Part shown: in pieces, positions 1-6,213 of the stretch
Layout of the letters: each line of letters opens with the position of its first letter
Numbering within the stretch: position 1 is the first letter of the stretch
From: Acidobacteriota bacterium
GTDB taxonomy: Bacteria; Acidobacteriota; Blastocatellia; Pyrinomonadales; Pyrinomonadaceae
Direction of reading: 5' to 3'
NCBI GenBank assembly: GCA_019247865.1
Contig: JAFBAJ010000742.1
Span: forward strand, 1 to 8,074
Length of the DNA: 8,074 nt
Notes under the pieces: model-generated
What the model saw: the letters and a program-made list of their open reading frames with translations, nothing else
The model's database searches: none
What the model was told of the DNA's origin: nothing
Position numbers and translations under genes: made by a program

Positions 1-3000
1 AAGCGCGAGCTGAAAGAGCAGGAAGGGCTCGACTTCGACTCCCTGCGCGACCGTCGCGGCGAGCCTTATCAGTTAGAGTTCGACGGCGAAGGCCAGAACC
101 TGTTGCTCTCCGTGCGGAGCCGCAACAAAGCTTCGGGCTATGACCCGCGCGGCGTCTATCAAAAGGCCGAGTTCGCGGTCTGGCACACCACGCTCGATTA
201 CTTTGACGAGCTGCGGACGCACGCCAACGCGGCCCTGCGGTCGAGCCTGCAGGCGTTGGGACGCGCCCCGCGCGATGAGAAAGAGATTCGCGAGATACTG
301 CTGCAAGGGGGCATCTCGCCGGAAGACCTGTTAGATCCCTGGGGACAGCCATATTACTTCGGCATCCGTAGCTGGGTGGCGAACACAGACCGCTACACCA
401 TCACGCGCCGCGCCCAGTACGGCCAGCCCCTGCGTGAGCAGATGGAGTTCAGACCTGTCTCGCAGCAGTTCTATTTCGTCTCCATCCAGAGTGCCGGGAA
501 GGATACGCGTGCCGGCACGCTCGACGATTTTACGGTCGGCGTCTTTTACCACACGAACGGTGAGCTGGATGACCTCAAAACGAATCAGATCGGGCCTGTG
601 ACCGGAACGGTCGAGGGGATGGAAAGCTTGCAGGGCTTGATTCTGGACCCCAACGGGGCGGTCGTCGTGGGCGCGACCGTGCGTGTGACCAATCCGCGCA
701 CTGGTCTCGTTCAAACGACGACGACGGATGATGAAGGGCTTTATCGCTTCATGGGACTACTCGAGGGCGAGCGGTACAACGTCGAAGCGACCGCCAGCGG
801 CTTTGCCACCTCCGTCTTCGAGCAGGTTCCCGTCAGCGCTGTAAGCTTTAACAATCTGGACATCACGCTCGGCATCGCAACGACGAGCAACTCGGTCGAA
901 GTGACGGACAGTGGCACTGCGTTGATTCAATCAACACAGAGCCAACTCTCGCAGACTTATACTCCGAATCAGCTCGCGTCGCTGCCCTTCAACGGCTCGA
1001 TAGACAATCTGGCGCTCCTCACGCCGGGCATCGTCTCCGCGGGCGACAGGGATTTCAGGAACGGCGTCGGCATCTCCGGCAAAGGCAATCGTGGCCGCTC
1101 GAACAATTTTCAGATCGACGGGCAGGACAACAACGGCAACCGCGCCGGAGGCAGGCAGGCCGGGCAAATCTCTACGCCGCGCGTGCGAGAGTATTTCCCG
1201 GAGACGCTGCTCTGGCAGCCCTCGCTTGAGACGGACGCGGACGGGCGCGCGCAGTTCAGCTTCAAGCTGGCGGACAACATCACGACGTGGAAGATGTCCG
1301 TCATCGGCTCGACGGTTGACGGGCGCATCGGCGTCGCCGACGGCGAGCTGCGCGCCTTTCAGCCCTTCTTTATCGAACACGACCCGCCGCGCGTCCTGAC
1401 CGAAGGCGACCGCATCGAGCTGCCCGTCGTGCTGCGCAATTATCTGGAGCAGCCGCAGGAGTTCATGGTCGAGCTGCGGCCCGAAAGCTGGTTCACGCTG
1501 CTCGGCGACTCGCAGCAGCGCGCGACCGTCAAAGCCGGAGATGCCACGCGCGCAGTCTTCTCACTACGCGTCGCGGCTTCCGTCACGGACGGCAAACAGC
1601 GCGTCACGGCGACGGGCACAGATGCGAGCGATGCCATCGAGAAGCCCGTCACAGTCCACCCGGACGGCGAAGAGATGACTGTCACCAAAGGACTGGTGAT
1701 GAAGGACTCGGCGACAATGGAGCTGAGCTTTCCGGCGGACGCGATCGTGGGCTCAACCAGGGCCGAATTGAAAATTTATCCGGGCATGATGTCGCATCTC
1801 ATCGAGAGCATCGAAGGCATCATGCAGCGGCCGTACGGCTGCGGCGAGCAGACCATCTCTTCAACCTATCCGAGCCTGCTCGCGTTGAGGGCTTACAAAC
1901 AGAGCGGCACGTCGTCTCCGATTCAGGCGAAGGCCGAACGCTATCTGCGTCTGGGCTACGAGCGGCTGCTGGGCTATCGCGCGAACGGCGGCGGCTTTAC
2001 CTACTGGGGACACGGCGACGCGGACTTCGCGCTCTCGGCCTACGCGCTCAGATTTCTGAGCGAAGCGAGAGAGTTCCTGCCCGTTGATGAGAAGGCGTTG
2101 GAGGAGACGCGCGCGTGGCTCCTGCGTCAGCAGCTCGCGGACGGCAGTTGGCACGACCCTCACGATGGCTACGGAGGAGCAGAAGGAGCGGCGCGCGATG
2201 CGAAGCTCACGGCTTACATCACGCGGCTGCTGCTCATGAGCAGGCGCGGCACAGCGGGGAACGACGACGCACAGAACGCTGCGCTCGCACGCGCGCTCGA
2301 TTACCTGCGGCAGTGTGCGCCTCAGCTCAACGACTCCTCCTACGCGGCTTCGTATGCGCTGGCCGCGATCGAGGCGGGCGAGCCCGCGCGCGCGACCGAG
2401 GCCATCGGGAAACTGCGCGCGCTCTCGCAGGACGAAGGCAGCGGCAGCTCCTGGGCTTCAAACACGGCGACGCCCTTTTACGGCTGGGGACAGGCGGAGC
2501 GCATCGAGACCACAGCGCTCGTCGTGCAGGCGCTCACGCGTTTCGGCCGCGAGGAAGATCAGGAATTGGCTTCGCGCGGCCTGCTCTACCTGCTGGGCAA
2601 CAAGGACCGTTACGGCGTCTGGTATTCGACGCAGGCGACCGTCAACGTGCTCGACGCGCTGATCACTTCGATGACGGATTCAAAGGCGAACGGCGCGACC
2701 GGTGAGACGGACGAGGCGTTGATCTTCGTCAACGGGCAGCGCGCGACCGCAGTCCGTCTGCCGCCAGACAGCCAGCCGAGCGCGCCCCTCTCCGTTGACC
2801 TCTCGCAGTATCTCGCGGCGGGAACCAACAGCATCACGATCCGGCGCGCGGGGGCGTTGCGGCCCGCGGCGGTGCAGGCCGTGCAGAGCTACTATGTGCC
2901 GTGGGATTCGCCTGCAGGTTCCGGACGGAACGCGAGCGCGGCCAGTCGCGCGCTGCGTCTAGCGGTGAGCTACGACCGGACGGAGGTCGCGGTCGGCGAT

Positions 3001-3339
3001 TCGGTGACGTGCAGGGTTCAGGCCGGACGCATGAGCGGCGCGAGTTATTACGGAATGCTGCTGGCCGAGATAGGTTTGCCGCCGGGGGCCGATGTGGATC
3101 GCGCCTCGCTGGAAAAGGCGATGAACGAATCGGGCTGGAGCCTGAGCCGTTACGACGTGCTGCCGGATCGCCTCGTGGTCTATCTCTGGCCGCGCATGAG
3201 CGGCGTGATGACCAGCTTCGAGTTCAAGTTCCGCACGCGCTTCGGCCTCACGGCGCAGACCGCTTCGTCTGTGCTCTACGACTACTACAACCCCGAAGCC
3301 AGAACAGTCCTCGCCCCCACGCGCTTTACCGTGAGGTAA
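1..3339 (+). CDS. alpha-2-macroglobulin family protein with carboxypeptidase-regulatory-like and TonB-plug-like insert (5' end outside window)
   Basis: The reading frame is open from base 1, so the start lies outside the window; 1112 residues are visible (numbered from base 1). The C-terminal half follows animal A2M closely. YFPETLLW (398-405) opens the A2M domain, LRAFQPFF follows, and the thioester PYGCGEQ is at 611-617 (Cys614, Gln617). An alpha-helical thioester domain runs to STQATVNVLDAL (from 876), and the receptor-binding-like domain (about 985-1112) ends with VLYDYYNPE. His718 or His721 may be the thioester-activating histidine, judged by spacing. Upstream lie a pseudopilin-tail-like region (about 10-190), a carboxypeptidase-regulatory-like domain (about 210-290) and a plug-like stretch (about 300-380). 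Known family members trap proteases by cleavage of a bait followed by covalent thioester capture, and bacterial ones act in the periplasm. No PBP1C gene, the usual partner, is visible. Family assignment is very secure; the role of the inserted modules is unknown. Confidence 0.95.
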   Translation, partial: KRELKEQEGLDFDSLRDRRGEPYQLEFDGEGQNLLLSVRSRNKASGYDPRGVYQKAEFAVWHTTLDYFDELRTHANAALRSSLQALGRAPRDEKEIREILLQGGISPEDLLDPWGQPYYFGIRSWVANTDRYTITRRAQYGQPLREQMEFRPVSQQFYFVSIQSAGKDTRAGTLDDFTVGVFYHTNGELDDLKTNQIGPVTGTVEGMESLQGLILDPNGAVVVGATVRVTNPRTGLVQTTTTDDEGLYRFMGLLEGERYNVEATASGFATSVFEQVPVSAVSFNNLDITLGIATTSNSVEVTDSGTALIQSTQSQLSQTYTPNQLASLPFNGSIDNLALLTPGIVSAGDRDFRNGVGISGKGNRGRSNNFQIDGQDNNGNRAGGRQAGQISTPRVREYFPETLLWQPSLETDADGRAQFSFKLADNITTWKMSVIGSTVDGRIGVADGELRAFQPFFIEHDPPRVLTEGDRIELPVVLRNYLEQPQEFMVELRPESWFTLLGDSQQRATVKAGDATRAVFSLRVAASVTDGKQRVTATGTDASDAIEKPVTVHPDGEEMTVTKGLVMKDSATMELSFPADAIVGSTRAELKIYPGMMSHLIESIEGIMQRPYGCGEQTISSTYPSLLALRAYKQSGTSSPIQAKAERYLRLGYERLLGYRANGGGFTYWGHGDADFALSAYALRFLSEAREFLPVDEKALEETRAWLLRQQLADGSWHDPHDGYGGAEGAARDAKLTAYITRLLLMSRRGTAGNDDAQNAALARALDYLRQCAPQLNDSSYAASYALAAIEAGEPARATEAIGKLRALSQDEGSGSSWASNTATPFYGWGQAERIETTALVVQALTRFGREEDQELASRGLLYLLGNKDRYGVWYSTQATVNVLDALITSMTDSKANGATGETDEALIFVNGQRATAVRLPPDSQPSAPLSVDLSQYLAAGTNSITIRRAGALRPAAVQAVQSYYVPWDSPAGSGRNASAASRALRLAVSYDRTEVAVGDSVTCRVQAGRMSGASYYGMLLAEIGLPPGADVDRASLEKAMNESGWSLSRYDVLPDRLVVYLWPRMSGVMTSFEFKFRTRFGLTAQTASSVLYDYYNPEARTVLAPTRFTVR
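628..1158 (+). other. bait-position insert: carboxypeptidase-regulatory-like domain plus truncated TonB-plug-like module within the A2M gene
   Basis: Residues 210-290 fit a carboxypeptidase-regulatory-like beta sandwich: GLILDPNGAVVVGATV, then DDEGLYRF, then SGFATSV. Residues 300-386 resemble the start of the plug of acidobacterial Oar-like TonB-dependent receptors: ASLPFNGS (326-333), LALLTPGI, and GRSNNFQIDGQDNNGN (365-380). No beta barrel follows. Within 18 residues the protein enters YFPET, the conserved beginning of the A2M domain. In animal A2M the protease bait region sits directly before YFPET, so this module occupies the equivalent position. The frame is continuous with no stop. The module may have been copied from a receptor gene; its function is not known. 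Confidence 0.8.
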
Positions 3340-3343
3340 AGCG
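3322..3343. repeat. perfect 9-bp hairpin with GTGA loop spanning the A2M stop codon
   Basis: CGCTTTACC (3322-3330) and GGTAAAGCG (3335-3343) are exact reverse complements around the four-base loop GTGA, which fits the GNRA tetraloop pattern in RNA from the plus strand. The TAA stop codon (3337-3339) lies in the 3' arm. No run of T follows on either strand, so a classical intrinsic terminator is not shown. It could protect mRNA 3' ends or act together with the larger hairpin immediately downstream. Confidence 0.6.
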
Positions 3344-3344
3344 T

Positions 3345-3426
3345 AGTGGTCAGGGGCCGGTGGTCAGTGGTCAGTGAAGAACTTGTCTGTGCTTTGCTGA
3401 CCACTGACCACCGGCCCCTGACCACT
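3345..3426. repeat. perfect 30-bp inverted repeat between convergent genes, built from a 7-bp unit
   Basis: The left arm (3345-3374) and right arm (3397-3426) are exact reverse complements over 30 bases, separated by a 22-base loop. From 3346 the left arm reads in steps of seven: GTGGTCA, GGGGCCG, GTGGTCA, GTGGTCA. The element fills most of the 92-base gap between the stop codons of two converging genes, so it could work as a bidirectional transcription barrier. The lack of a T tract argues against a textbook terminator. A dispersed palindromic repeat is equally possible. Confidence 0.8.
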
Positions 3427-3431
3427 GCCTT

Positions 3432-4529
3432 TCAAGGCTTCTGTTCCGGCGGGTCTTCGACGATGTCCTCTTCGATGACCTTGACCTCAGAACCGTACTT
3501 CTGATAGCCGCGAAAGCGTGTGTCGTTGCGCGTCTGAAAGAGAGTGAGCTGCGGCCCCTGCATCGAGGCGACGATGCTCTCGGCCTGCGAGGGCAGGAGG
3601 TAGCGCTGGTCTGCGATGGTCACCCAGTCGTAATCGATGGTGTTGGTGACGGCGCTGACGGGAAAGCCCGCGGGCATCTCCGCGACCATCTCCAGGCGCA
3701 GGACTCTCGCCAACTCGCGGTCCACCCAGATGCGGCCGTGATAGCCGACGGTGACGCCGCGCTCGCGTTCGATGATGCGCCAGTGCGAGACATCCTGCCG
3801 GATCTGATATTCGTAGACGATGGTGCGGCGGCCGCGCAGGGTATCCGTGTCGGTCGCTTTGAAGGCCGCTTCGCTCTGCGGCTCAAAGAGCAGGGCCAGT
3901 CGGCTCACGTACTCGCCGGTCGAGGTCGAGCCGCCGACCTGCTCCGCATAGCTCTGCCCATCTTTCGCCTCTTTGCCCGGCGGCAGCCCGTTGACGGCGA
4001 GCAGCTTGTACTCCTCGGCTCCCTCCGCGCGATAGCTGACCGCGACGGTCAGGCTGTCGGACTTGATCCAGTTGGATGTCCGGCCGTAAGAGTAGGAGCG
4101 GCCGATCAGTTGTTTGACGACGAAGTCGGGCATCGCCTCGCTGGCGGCCTGCGTGGCCTCGCCCGTCTTCGACAGGAGCTGCTGCGCCTCTGCTTCGCTC
4201 GGACGAGCCGTGGCGACCGGATTGGCGCGCCTGCGCTCGGCCTCTTCGAGCGTGCGCTTGAGCGCCGGATCGTTGCCGCTCTTGGACGCCACGAGCGAAC
4301 GCATCCCGTCCGTTAAAGCGAAGCCGATGCCGCGCCGCCGTATCTCTTCCACGACCGCGTCCTTCTTCTCAGGCTCTTTCGGCAGTTGATAGACGAGCTT
4401 GACCAGCTCCTGACTCGTCAAAGGCGCGTCCTGTTGCTGCTGCGCCGTCGCTAGCGAGCAGGCGAGACTCAACAGGATTCCCGCCGCCGCTATGATTCTG
4501 AAGAGAGATTGCAAATTTGGATGATTCAT
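3432..4529 (-). CDS. secreted protein of unknown function, acidobacterial type
   Basis: The protein has 365 residues from an ATG at 4529. It begins with a signal peptide: Arg11, a hydrophobic stretch at about 12-24, and a likely signal peptidase I site after SLATA (Ala29). Cys24 is not in a good lipobox, so a lipoprotein is less likely. Residues about 37-80 (LTSQELVKLV, then RRRGIGFALT) resemble a short helical motif that I recall from acidobacterial secreted proteins. Residues about 132-350 are rich in beta-strand pattern, with LLFEPQSEAAF, LRGRRTIVYEYQI, GYHGRIWVDRELARVLRLEM, a DYDWV segment and RNDTRFRGYQKYGSE. This loosely suggests a lipoprotein-carrier-like fold. The tail is acidic. It lies 12 bases after the preceding membrane-protein gene, so it is probably last in that operon. 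I do not recognise a named family; periplasmic location is inferred from the signal peptide. Confidence 0.88.
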   Translation of the reverse strand: MNHPNLQSLFRIIAAAGILLSLACSLATAQQQQDAPLTSQELVKLVYQLPKEPEKKDAVVEEIRRRGIGFALTDGMRSLVASKSGNDPALKRTLEEAERRRANPVATARPSEAEAQQLLSKTGEATQAASEAMPDFVVKQLIGRSYSYGRTSNWIKSDSLTVAVSYRAEGAEEYKLLAVNGLPPGKEAKDGQSYAEQVGGSTSTGEYVSRLALLFEPQSEAAFKATDTDTLRGRRTIVYEYQIRQDVSHWRIIERERGVTVGYHGRIWVDRELARVLRLEMVAEMPAGFPVSAVTNTIDYDWVTIADQRYLLPSQAESIVASMQGPQLTLFQTRNDTRFRGYQKYGSEVKVIEEDIVEDPPEQKP

Positions 4530-4541
4530 AAAATAGATTTT

Positions 4542-5300
4542 TTAAAAGGGCAGCTTGCGCGCCTTGTCGCCGCTGAAAACAGTTGAAATGCCCGGCCCCT
4601 TGTAACTTGCTTTTGGTTCCTCGACGGTGATGATGCCCATCAGTCCAGTCACTTCGAGGATGAGGTCCTGGTTAAACGTCTCGCTGGCTCCGAGCTTGAT
4701 GTCAGCAATCATGTACGTCCTGAACAAGGCGGCCGACGCTTCGATGGTATAACGGCCGGGGCTCAGCATCGCAAAGCGGTATCGCCCTTTGGCGTCGGTC
4801 AGAGCTTTCGCTTTCTTCCCCGTCTCCAGATTGCTGAGCCTGACCTCGGCTCCCTCAATCGGCACGCCGTTCGGATCGAGCACGCGCCCGGAAATCTCCG
4901 CTCGATTATACAGCCTGCCCGCGCTGTTCGGTTGCGAACCGCCCGCGCGAAGAGTGCCGACCGCAGTCCGGCCCAGCACGCACGTAGACAGACTGAGCAG
5001 CGCCGTCGCCACTGCGCCCGCGACCTTCGCCGCGCGACGACGCAGCGCGCGCAGTCCGACCGGGCAATCCTTCGTGATGACGGTCCCGTCCGCACGCCTG
5101 TAGAGCCGCGCGCAAAAGCGCCCTTCGCGCTCGGAGATGAGCGCCTCGGCCTGCCTGCGCGTCAACGCGGAGATATTGTACACGTGCAGGCTGCATTGCT
5201 CACAAAAGCGCACACGCTCATCGCCGCGCATCGTCTCCCAGCTCACTGGACACGGCGACGCGACGCGCAAACGCTCAACGCTGACTCGCTCTTCAGCCAT
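4542..5300 (-). CDS. membrane protein with N-terminal five-cysteine domain and carboxypeptidase-regulatory-like domain (paralog B)
   Basis: From the ATG at 5300 the protein has 252 residues. A TTG nine bases upstream (5307-5309) overlaps the previous gene's TGA and could also start it. Residues 1-90 hold Cys17, Cys33, Cys36, Cys63 and Cys79 in the contexts SPCP, FCEQC, GRFCARL and KDCPVG, suggesting a metal-binding or redox domain. A basic patch (RALRRRAAK) precedes one hydrophobic segment at about 93-110, so the cysteine domain should face the cytoplasm and the rest the periplasm. Residues about 135-218 are a carboxypeptidase-regulatory-like beta sandwich (ISGRVLDPNGVPIEG, DAKGRYRF, PGRYTIEAS). 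The protein stops on ARKLPF. It is a tandem paralog of the gene just upstream and is probably co-transcribed with both neighbours. No catalytic function can be assigned; it may be a signalling or scaffold protein. Confidence 0.88.
   Translation of the reverse strand: MAEERVSVERLRVASPCPVSWETMRGDERVRFCEQCSLHVYNISALTRRQAEALISEREGRFCARLYRRADGTVITKDCPVGLRALRRRAAKVAGAVATALLSLSTCVLGRTAVGTLRAGGSQPNSAGRLYNRAEISGRVLDPNGVPIEGAEVRLSNLETGKKAKALTDAKGRYRFAMLSPGRYTIEASAALFRTYMIADIKLGASETFNQDLILEVTGLMGIITVEEPKASYKGPGISTVFSGDKARKLPF
5014..5036 (-). repeat. copy 1 of a 23-bp exact direct repeat shared by the tandem paralogs
   Basis: This stretch is identical to 5817-5839, 803 bases away. Both encode the junction between the cysteine domain and the membrane segment. 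The surrounding 100 or so bases (about 5014-5120 versus 5817-5920) are also very similar, consistent with a tandem duplication or later gene conversion between the paralogs. Confidence 0.8.
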
Positions 5301-5305
5301 GACTG

Positions 5306-6103
5306 TCAAAAGGGCAGGCTCGTGATCTTCCTGGTCGAGAAGGTGGTTTTGAGTCCCATCGTATAATCCATGCTGTTATATTCATCCATCTCCATAGTGA
5401 CGCCGACCAGGACTTCGCTCGTGGTCAACACCGGCAGGTCGATCAATGCTTCATTCACGACGCCCGCCTGCAACGGAACATGCTGGTGCGTCCTGACCTC
5501 AAAGCCCGTTGCCGCAGCCATGATCGTATAAGTGCCCGGTTCGAGAGAAGAGAACCGGTAGACTCCTTCATCATTGCTCGTGGTCTCTCTTAGCTTGCCC
5601 GTCGTTTCATTGATTAATGTAATAGTTGTTCCGCTGACGACCGCCCCGTTAGGGTCTGTGACGACTCCGCTCAACTCGCCTGTCGTCTGGCCTGTCATCT
5701 GGCCTGTCGTCGCTTGCTGCATCAAGACAGCCTTGCCGCTCGCGCCTGACTTCTCGCCCGGAGCAGAGTTTTGTCCGAAGATGCTGACGCAGAGACTGAA
5801 CAGAGCCGTGACGGCAGCGCCCGCGACCTTCGCCGCGCGGAGGCGCAGAGCGCGGAGTCCGACCGGGCAGTCCTTCGTGATGACTGTGCCGTCCGCGCGC
5901 CTGTGCAGACGCGAGCAGAAGCGACCCTCCGTGCTTTTTATGAGCCGCTCGGCCTCTCTCCGCGACAGCTCGGAAATGTTGTAAACGTGAAGGTTACAGG
6001 AATCGCAGAAGCGCACGCGGTCGTCGCCGCGCAGCTCGTCCCACTTCATCGGGCAGGGCGTGGCGACGCGCAAACCGTCAATCCGATCTCTCTTGAGCAG
6101 CAT
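5306..6103 (-). CDS. membrane protein with N-terminal five-cysteine domain and carboxypeptidase-regulatory-like domain (paralog A)
   Basis: From the ATG at 6103 the protein has 265 residues; an in-frame TTG at 6110-6112 is an alternative start. Neither has a clear Shine-Dalgarno. Cysteines 17, 33, 36, 63 and 79 match paralog B in number and spacing, with contexts TPCP, FCDSC, GRFCSRL and KDCPVG; His39 is also shared. A basic stretch leads into one membrane segment at about 93-110, giving a cytoplasmic N-terminus and periplasmic C-terminus. A linker with a repeated TGQ motif precedes a carboxypeptidase-regulatory-like domain at about 143-225 (LSGVVTDPNGAVVSG, NDEGVYRF, PGTYTIMAAATGF). This domain is close to the one inside the convergent A2M gene. 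The protein ends STRKITSLPF. It is first in the presumed three-gene operon, 110 bases after argE. Function is unknown; the architecture is clear. Confidence 0.9.
   Translation of the reverse strand: MLLKRDRIDGLRVATPCPMKWDELRGDDRVRFCDSCNLHVYNISELSRREAERLIKSTEGRFCSRLHRRADGTVITKDCPVGLRALRLRAAKVAGAAVTALFSLCVSIFGQNSAPGEKSGASGKAVLMQQATTGQMTGQTTGELSGVVTDPNGAVVSGTTITLINETTGKLRETTSNDEGVYRFSSLEPGTYTIMAAATGFEVRTHQHVPLQAGVVNEALIDLPVLTTSEVLVGVTMEMDEYNSMDYTMGLKTTFSTRKITSLPF
5678..5713 (-). repeat. three tandem 12-bp units in the linker of paralog A
   Basis: Three consecutive units beginning GCCTGTC (5678-5689, 5690-5701, 5702-5713) differ from one another by one to three bases. They are in frame and encode the TGQ-rich periplasmic linker between the membrane segment and the regulatory-like domain. 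Repeat slippage could change the linker length. Confidence 0.6.
5817..5839 (-). repeat. copy 2 of a 23-bp exact direct repeat shared by the tandem paralogs
   Basis: Identical to 5014-5036 in the neighbouring paralog. DNA identity is highest over the basic/membrane junction and the CPVG region, and fades in the linker and C-terminal domain. Confidence 0.8.
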
Positions 6104-6213
6104 AGTCTTCAACCATTATCCGGCGGGAAAATTTCAGACACATTCTTCGATGACGCACGAACGGCGCGGTTGCCTGCGAGGAAAAAGAGGAGCGCGGAAA
6201 AAGTCTCAGGTCT
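6104..6213 (-). promoter_or_regulatory. 110-base gap between argE and the envelope operon; possible promoter, weak evidence
   Basis: On the minus strand the gap contains GATAAT (6120-6115), one base from the consensus -10 box, 11 bases before the ATG of paralog A. No good -35 hexamer lies at the right distance, and the implied leader would be only a few bases, close to leaderless. I see no terminator hairpin for argE here, so read-through from argE is possible. The gap shows nothing else. Confidence 0.2.

Noticed and set aside
628..1158. A complete TonB-dependent receptor gene fused to A2M
   Set aside because: Only the start of the plug is present; no full plug and no beta-barrel strands follow before the A2M domain begins.
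931..1380. Minus-strand open frame of 149 codons opposite the plug-like insert
   Set aside because: The composition is typical of an antisense shadow and it lies entirely over well-recognised coding sequence on the plus strand.
2115..2705. Long plus-strand open frame (196 codons) inside the A2M gene
   Set aside because: It is an out-of-frame shadow of a high-GC gene. Its protein is arginine/alanine-rich with no recognisable domain, while the A2M frame is continuous and conserved here.
3345..3426. CRISPR-like repeat or insertion-sequence end
   Set aside because: There are only two arms in inverted orientation, no repeated spacer layout, no transposase and no target-site duplication.
3738..4316. 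Plus-strand open frame of 192 codons opposite the secreted-protein gene
   Set aside because: The minus-strand protein has a signal peptide and coherent pattern; this frame is an antisense shadow without motifs.
4493..4529. Lipoprotein signal in the secreted protein (Cys24)
   Set aside because: The residues before Cys24 (SLA) do not fit the lipobox, which wants a branched or leucine residue at -3; a signal peptidase I site after ATA fits better.
6104..6213. Intrinsic terminator after argE
   Set aside because: On the minus strand there are T-rich runs but no stable GC stem immediately before them.
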